Positions 6,720-8,671 of a stretch of 8,671 nucleotides of DNA are shown here, piece by piece. Within the stretch, counting starts at the first letter, position 1. Every line of letters begins with the position of its first letter. Made by a program: the position numbers and the translations under genes. Location of the stretch: positions 1-8,671 of the forward strand of contig SFII01000056.1 of NCBI GenBank assembly GCA_004555335.1, in the 5' to 3' direction. Below the pieces are notes generated by a model, which worked only from the letters and a program-made list of their open reading frames with translations, was not told the DNA's origin and ran no database searches. This stretch comes from Coriobacteriaceae bacterium. GTDB lineage: Bacteria; Actinomycetota; Coriobacteriia; Coriobacteriales; Eggerthellaceae.

Positions 6720-6983
6720 TTAACCGCGATTGCGGCGATCGCCACGGCCGCTGATTGCGGGCACTACGTAGGGCATGAGAGCCATCTCGCGTGCGCGCTT
6801 GACAGCGTTGGCAACGTCGCGCTGGTGCTGGTTGCAGCAGCCGGTTACGCGACGGGGCTTGATCTTACCGCGGTCGGTGACATACTTACGCAGCATCTGG
6901 GTGTCTTTGTAGTCGATGTACTCTGCGTTCTCCTTGCAGAACTGGCAGTACTTACGACGAGGCTGCTTCACATATTCAGCCAT
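6720..6983 (-). CDS. rpsR: 30S ribosomal protein S18, zinc-binding (C+) form
   Basis: S18 binds the central domain of the small subunit as a dimer with S6. The 87-residue protein has YCQFC at 12-16 (Cys13, Cys16) and TGCCNQHQR at 47-55 (Cys50 with His53), giving a CxxC plus CxxH set as in the zinc-binding C+ type of S18. The conserved core KIKPRRVTG is at 40-48. A good SD (AAGAGGT) precedes the ATG. It lies 21 nt after ssb and 18 nt before rplI, clearly within one transcription unit. In many bacteria the C+ form is used under zinc sufficiency and a zinc-free paralogue under starvation; no paralogue is visible in this window. Confidence 0.97.
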   Translation of the reverse strand: MAEYVKQPRRKYCQFCKENAEYIDYKDTQMLRKYVTDRGKIKPRRVTGCCNQHQRDVANAVKRAREMALMPYVVPAISGRGDRRNRG

Positions 6984-7004
6984 TGGTTACCTCTTTCGTG
7001 TACT

Positions 7005-7436
7005 TTAGAAGGGAATATCTTCATCGTAGACCGAAGCATTCACTGCAGGCGGTGCCTGCATGGGCATGGGAGCGGCCTGTCGCGGTGCCTGGGAGAAGCT
7101 TCCTCCATCACGCGGGGTCATGAATTCGATCTCATCGACGATGACCTCGATTTTGGAGCGCTTCTGTCCATCGCGTTCCCACTGGCTCCAGCGAAGCTTG
7201 CCTTCGACGGCAACCTTGCTGCCCTTGGAAAGGAACCTGGATACCGCTTCCGCGCGGGTTCCGAACATCGTGCAGTCGATGAAGTTCGGATAGTCTTCCC
7301 ATTCGCCAGTCTGCTGGTTGCGGCGGCGGTCGTTAACCGCAACGCCGAAGCCCAGAACGGGCATGCCGCCTGCAGTCTTGCGAATCTCGGGATCGCGCGT
7401 CAGATTTCCGCTGATGATTACCCTGTTGATGCTCAT
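7005..7436 (-). CDS. ssb: Single-stranded DNA-binding protein SSB
   Basis: This 143-residue SSB coats single-stranded DNA at forks and repair sites and recruits partners. Residues 1-106 form the OB fold, starting MSINRVIISGNLTRDPEIR, with NFIDCTMFGTRAEAV at 51-65 and GSKVAVEGKLRWSQWE at 72-87. A short Pro/Gln/Ala-rich linker follows (about 107-136), ending in the protein-interaction tip DEDIPF at 138-143, close to the canonical DDDIPF. The linker is short compared with E. coli SSB (178 residues). The ATG at 7436 is preceded by a modest GGAAAG. It sits between rpsF and rpsR, the usual place for the housekeeping ssb, which argues against a phage or plasmid copy. Confidence 0.97.
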   Translation of the reverse strand: MSINRVIISGNLTRDPEIRKTAGGMPVLGFGVAVNDRRRNQQTGEWEDYPNFIDCTMFGTRAEAVSRFLSKGSKVAVEGKLRWSQWERDGQKRSKIEVIVDEIEFMTPRDGGSFSQAPRQAAPMPMQAPPAVNASVYDEDIPF

Positions 7437-7456
7437 AGTCTTTCCAATCTGTGCTG

Positions 7457-7471
7457 GACGGCGAAGCCGTC
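7457..7471 (-). other. Hairpin in the rpsF-ssb intergenic region
   Basis: On the minus strand GACGGC, loop TTC and GCCGTC form a 6-bp perfect stem in the 54-nt gap, 20 nt upstream of the ssb start. TTGGAA occurs on each side of it. No T-run follows, so it is not a terminator. It could tune ssb translation or mRNA processing; this is inference only. Confidence 0.5.
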
Positions 7472-7490
7472 ACTTCCAACGTGCAATCGA

Positions 7491-7781
7491 TTAGTCGCGG
7501 TCGGTACGGCAGACGATCATGTGACGCACGCATGCGTCGGTGATGCGCAGTACGCGATCGAGCTCGGCGATTGCGTCGGGATTTGCATGGAAATCGATGA
7601 GAGTGTATTCGCCTTCTGCCAGACGCTCGACCTCGTAAGCCAGCTTGCGCTTACCCCATTCCTCTACGTTATCAATCTGACCCTTACCTTCCAGGGCGCC
7701 GTTGATACGGTCGGTAATGCGCTTGCGAGACTCTTCGTCAGCAGACGGTGCTACGAAATACAGCAGTTCATAAGCCTTCAT
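7491..7781 (-). CDS. rpsF: 30S ribosomal protein S6
   Basis: S6 joins S18 on the small-subunit platform. The 96-residue protein has the normal length and shows the S6 core: KAYELLYFVAPSADEE at 2-17, EWGKRKLAYEVERLAEGEY at 41-59, LIDFHANPDAIAELDRVLR at 61-79, and ITDACVRHMIVCR at 80-92. It is the first gene of the rpsF-ssb-rpsR-rplI operon, and its ATG follows an SD that is fully complementary to the 16S rRNA tail. A hairpin in the leader (7806-7835) is a candidate control element, because S6:S18 is known in some bacteria to regulate its own mRNA. Confidence 0.97.
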   Translation of the reverse strand: MKAYELLYFVAPSADEESRKRITDRINGALEGKGQIDNVEEWGKRKLAYEVERLAEGEYTLIDFHANPDAIAELDRVLRITDACVRHMIVCRTDRD

Positions 7782-7785
7782 CAGC

Positions 7786-7796
7786 TCACCTCCTTT
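7786..7796 (-). promoter_or_regulatory. Very strong ribosome binding site of rpsF
   Basis: AAAGGAGGTGA on the minus strand matches the full anti-Shine-Dalgarno and ends 4 nt before the rpsF ATG. It fixes the start at 7781 and fits a highly expressed ribosomal protein gene. Confidence 0.9.
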
Positions 7797-7805
7797 GGAC
7801 TCATG

Positions 7806-7835
7806 GCTTCAGGACTCAAAGGCATTGCCTGAAGC
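7806..7835 (-). promoter_or_regulatory. rpsF leader hairpin, candidate autoregulatory site
   Basis: GCTTCAGG pairs perfectly with CCTGAAGC across 14 nt. CAA and TTG inside the loop could extend the stem, leaving a bulge AGT and an apical loop TGCCT. It ends 9 nt before the SD. Known S6:S18 leader motifs upstream of rpsF are bulged hairpins with a conserved CCG; no CCG is seen here, so this is not a clean match. It may still control translation of the operon. Confidence 0.4.
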
Positions 7836-7850
7836 AGGAAAAGCTTGGAC

Positions 7851-7859
7851 AGTTTACCA
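7851..7859 (-). promoter_or_regulatory. Candidate extended -10 promoter for the rpsF operon
   Basis: TGGTAAACT on the minus strand fits the extended -10 pattern TGnTAnnnT. No good -35 lies at 16-18 bp; TTGATG (7883-7878) is 21 bp away, which is too far. If used, transcription starts near 7844, leaving a leader of about 63 nt that contains the hairpin at 7806-7835. Confidence is limited by the absent -35. Confidence 0.35.
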
Positions 7860-7907
7860 GATGCAAGGCAGGCAGGACATCAAGACCACGAATGCAACAC
7901 AATCGAA

Positions 7908-7964
7908 CCAGAAATCCCCTTCTGGAACACAGAATGCACCATCCGCCTTGCAGATCCCCTGCAA
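7908..7964. repeat. Two short inverted repeats sharing a GGGAT centre, upstream of rpsF
   Basis: Minus strand: TTGCAG-GGGAT-CTGCAA (7964-7948) and CCAGAA-GGGGAT-TTCTGG (7925-7908). The arms are perfect and differ from each other, while the centre is nearly identical. A third related centre, CAGGGATTTC, occurs at 8017-8008 without a stem. They lie between the terminator of the upstream gene and the candidate rpsF promoter. Confidence 0.5.
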
Positions 7965-7989
7965 AATCGCTGCGGATAACCTGCAGCGA
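7963..7989 (-). terminator. Rho-independent terminator of the upstream hypothetical gene
   Basis: Minus strand: TCGCTGC and GCAGCGA form a 7-bp perfect stem, extendable by GG/CC past a single bulged A to a TTAT loop, and TTTT follows directly. It lies 53 nt after the stop of the 154-aa gene and isolates that gene from the rpsF operon. The T-run is short but well placed. Confidence 0.7.
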
Positions 7990-8042
7990 ACAAATGCCGA
8001 TACGGCGAAATCCCTGCAGGATGGCAACCGTCGACGCGCGCC

Positions 8043-8507
8043 TTAGCGGGCTTGGTAGAGGAAGTTGGGTGCGAAGCCCACATACACGGGCTCTTCCTCG
8101 ATTTCGATAGGTCCGTCCTGGCCTTCCGGCATCTCGTAGAAAAGGCCGATGGCATGGCCTCCCTCTTCGCCCGGGATGCCGCCTTCTGCGATGAGGATGT
8201 CGCGTTCGCCCTCTTCGGTCTCAACGTAGCCGTCATAGCAGAACGCATAGGCTTCCTTGCCCTGGGAAGACGCAACGCAGCGCTCCGCTTCGGCGAAGCA
8301 GTTATCCACCTCGCCTGCCGCGTGGGAGGTGAAATCCAGTCTACCCTCGCTCGCAAGCGCGGTGAAGGGCACGAGCGCACCCCCGTTCGCAAGGAATACG
8401 CGCTTCGCCTCGTTCAGGGCGGTAACGAGCACGGTCTGCAGGTTCTCGTCCATTTCGGGCGCTTCCGGCTCCTCCATGTTCTCGGGGGCTTCTTCGATCT
8501 GTCCCAT
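8043..8507 (-). CDS. Conserved-looking acidic protein of unknown function
   Basis: I do not recognise a named family. The 154-residue product is strongly acidic and has no signal peptide or membrane segment. Residues 1-22 are a Glu/Pro/Met-rich lead that looks disordered. Residues 23-154 look folded: an amphipathic helix NLQTVLVTALNEAKRVFL at 22-39, a Cys-containing helix (Cys70, Cys77), then the strand-like YAFCYDGYVET at 87-97, RDILIAEGGIPGEEGG at 102-117 and PVYVGFAPNFLYQAR at 140-154. The ATG at 8507 has AAGGGAG upstream; ATG at 8453 (residue 19) is a possible shorter start. It ends in its own terminator, so it seems a single-gene unit just ahead of the rpsF operon. Codon use looks like its neighbours, which argues for a real resident gene. 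Confidence 0.8.
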   Translation of the reverse strand: MGQIEEAPENMEEPEAPEMDENLQTVLVTALNEAKRVFLANGGALVPFTALASEGRLDFTSHAAGEVDNCFAEAERCVASSQGKEAYAFCYDGYVETEEGERDILIAEGGIPGEEGGHAIGLFYEMPEGQDGPIEIEEEPVYVGFAPNFLYQAR

Positions 8508-8671
8508 AGTGCTCCCTTCGGTCTAGCGCGCAGCAGCACGCACGAATAGCGAAACCGGGTACGCATGCCCGGCGTATCGACCCTCAAGTATATACGAGCA
8601 TGACGCCCGAACCGCGCCGGCAGGCAACGCTCCACCGTCCGACCATGCGTCTGATCCGCGTCGGATTCTCG
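8508..8671 (-). promoter_or_regulatory. Upstream region of the hypothetical gene: -10-like box and overlapping inverted repeats
   Basis: No gene is supported here. TATACT on the minus strand at 8592-8587 is 5 of 6 to a -10 box, without a good -35. Just downstream, CCGGG/CCCGG (8572-8568 with 8559-8555) and TACGC/GCGTA (8576-8572 with 8564-8560) overlap, so only one of the two small stems could form at a time. A plus-strand ATG at 8645 opens a frame that runs off the edge, but it has no SD and cannot be judged. Confidence 0.3.

Noticed and set aside
6018..7832. Plus-strand open frame of 604 codons antisense to rplI, rpsR, ssb and rpsF
   Set aside because: It spans four conserved genes and their spacers. 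The protein has no coherent domains, so it is a coding-bias shadow.
7797..8042. Small RNA or CRISPR-like array in the spacer upstream of rpsF
   Set aside because: The short similar motifs are unevenly spaced, only about 10 nt long, and better described as separate hairpins and a terminator.
8645..8671. Possible divergent plus-strand gene start reading MRLIRVGFS at the window edge
   Set aside because: Only nine codons are visible, with no SD and no recognisable motif.

Overview
The window looks like chromosomal core-genome sequence from a GC-rich Gram-positive bacterium. The best guess is an actinomycete relative of the class Coriobacteriia (Eggerthella/Slackia-like). This is an inference from high GC, strong Shine-Dalgarno (SD) sequences, the gene order rpsF-ssb-rpsR-rplI-dnaB with purA nearby, and a Firmicutes-style YhaO/YhaN-like pair. 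No 16S or other decisive marker is present, so the taxonomy is tentative. All convincing genes are on the minus strand and are transcribed from high to low coordinates.

In transcription order: (1) 8671-7963 holds a leader, an unrecognised acidic 154-aa protein, and a good Rho-independent terminator. (2) 7962-6081 holds an intergenic region with several small hairpins, then the ribosomal/replication operon rpsF (S6), ssb (SSB), rpsR (S18, zinc-binding form) and rplI (L9 with an acidic tail), closed by a textbook terminator at 6081-6120. (3) 6080-1512 holds a hairpin-rich leader, dnaB (replicative helicase), then a tightly packed nuclease/ATPase pair of the SbcD/SbcC superfamily (YhaO/YhaN-like), in which the two genes overlap by 8 bp. 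(4) 1511-1 holds a short leader with a TATAAT box, a hairpin and a 22-bp perfect palindrome, then purA (adenylosuccinate synthetase) and the first 21 codons of purD, which runs out of the window.

Functionally the block combines ribosome assembly (S6 and S18 bind each other; L9), replication-fork proteins (SSB, DnaB), DNA-end processing or repair (the YhaO/YhaN-like pair) and purine synthesis. The rpsF-ssb-rpsR-rplI-dnaB-purA order is a familiar bacterial arrangement. The departures here are the nuclease/ATPase pair between dnaB and purA, and purD directly behind purA.

I see no mobile element, CRISPR array, tRNA or rRNA, and no strong case for an undescribed multi-gene system. The points most worth a second look are the purA leader palindrome, the two rpsF-upstream hairpins that carry the same loop on different stems, the rpsF leader hairpin, and the short, membrane-hairpin-containing YhaN-like ATPase. 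The very long plus-strand open frames are judged to be shadows of the minus-strand genes.
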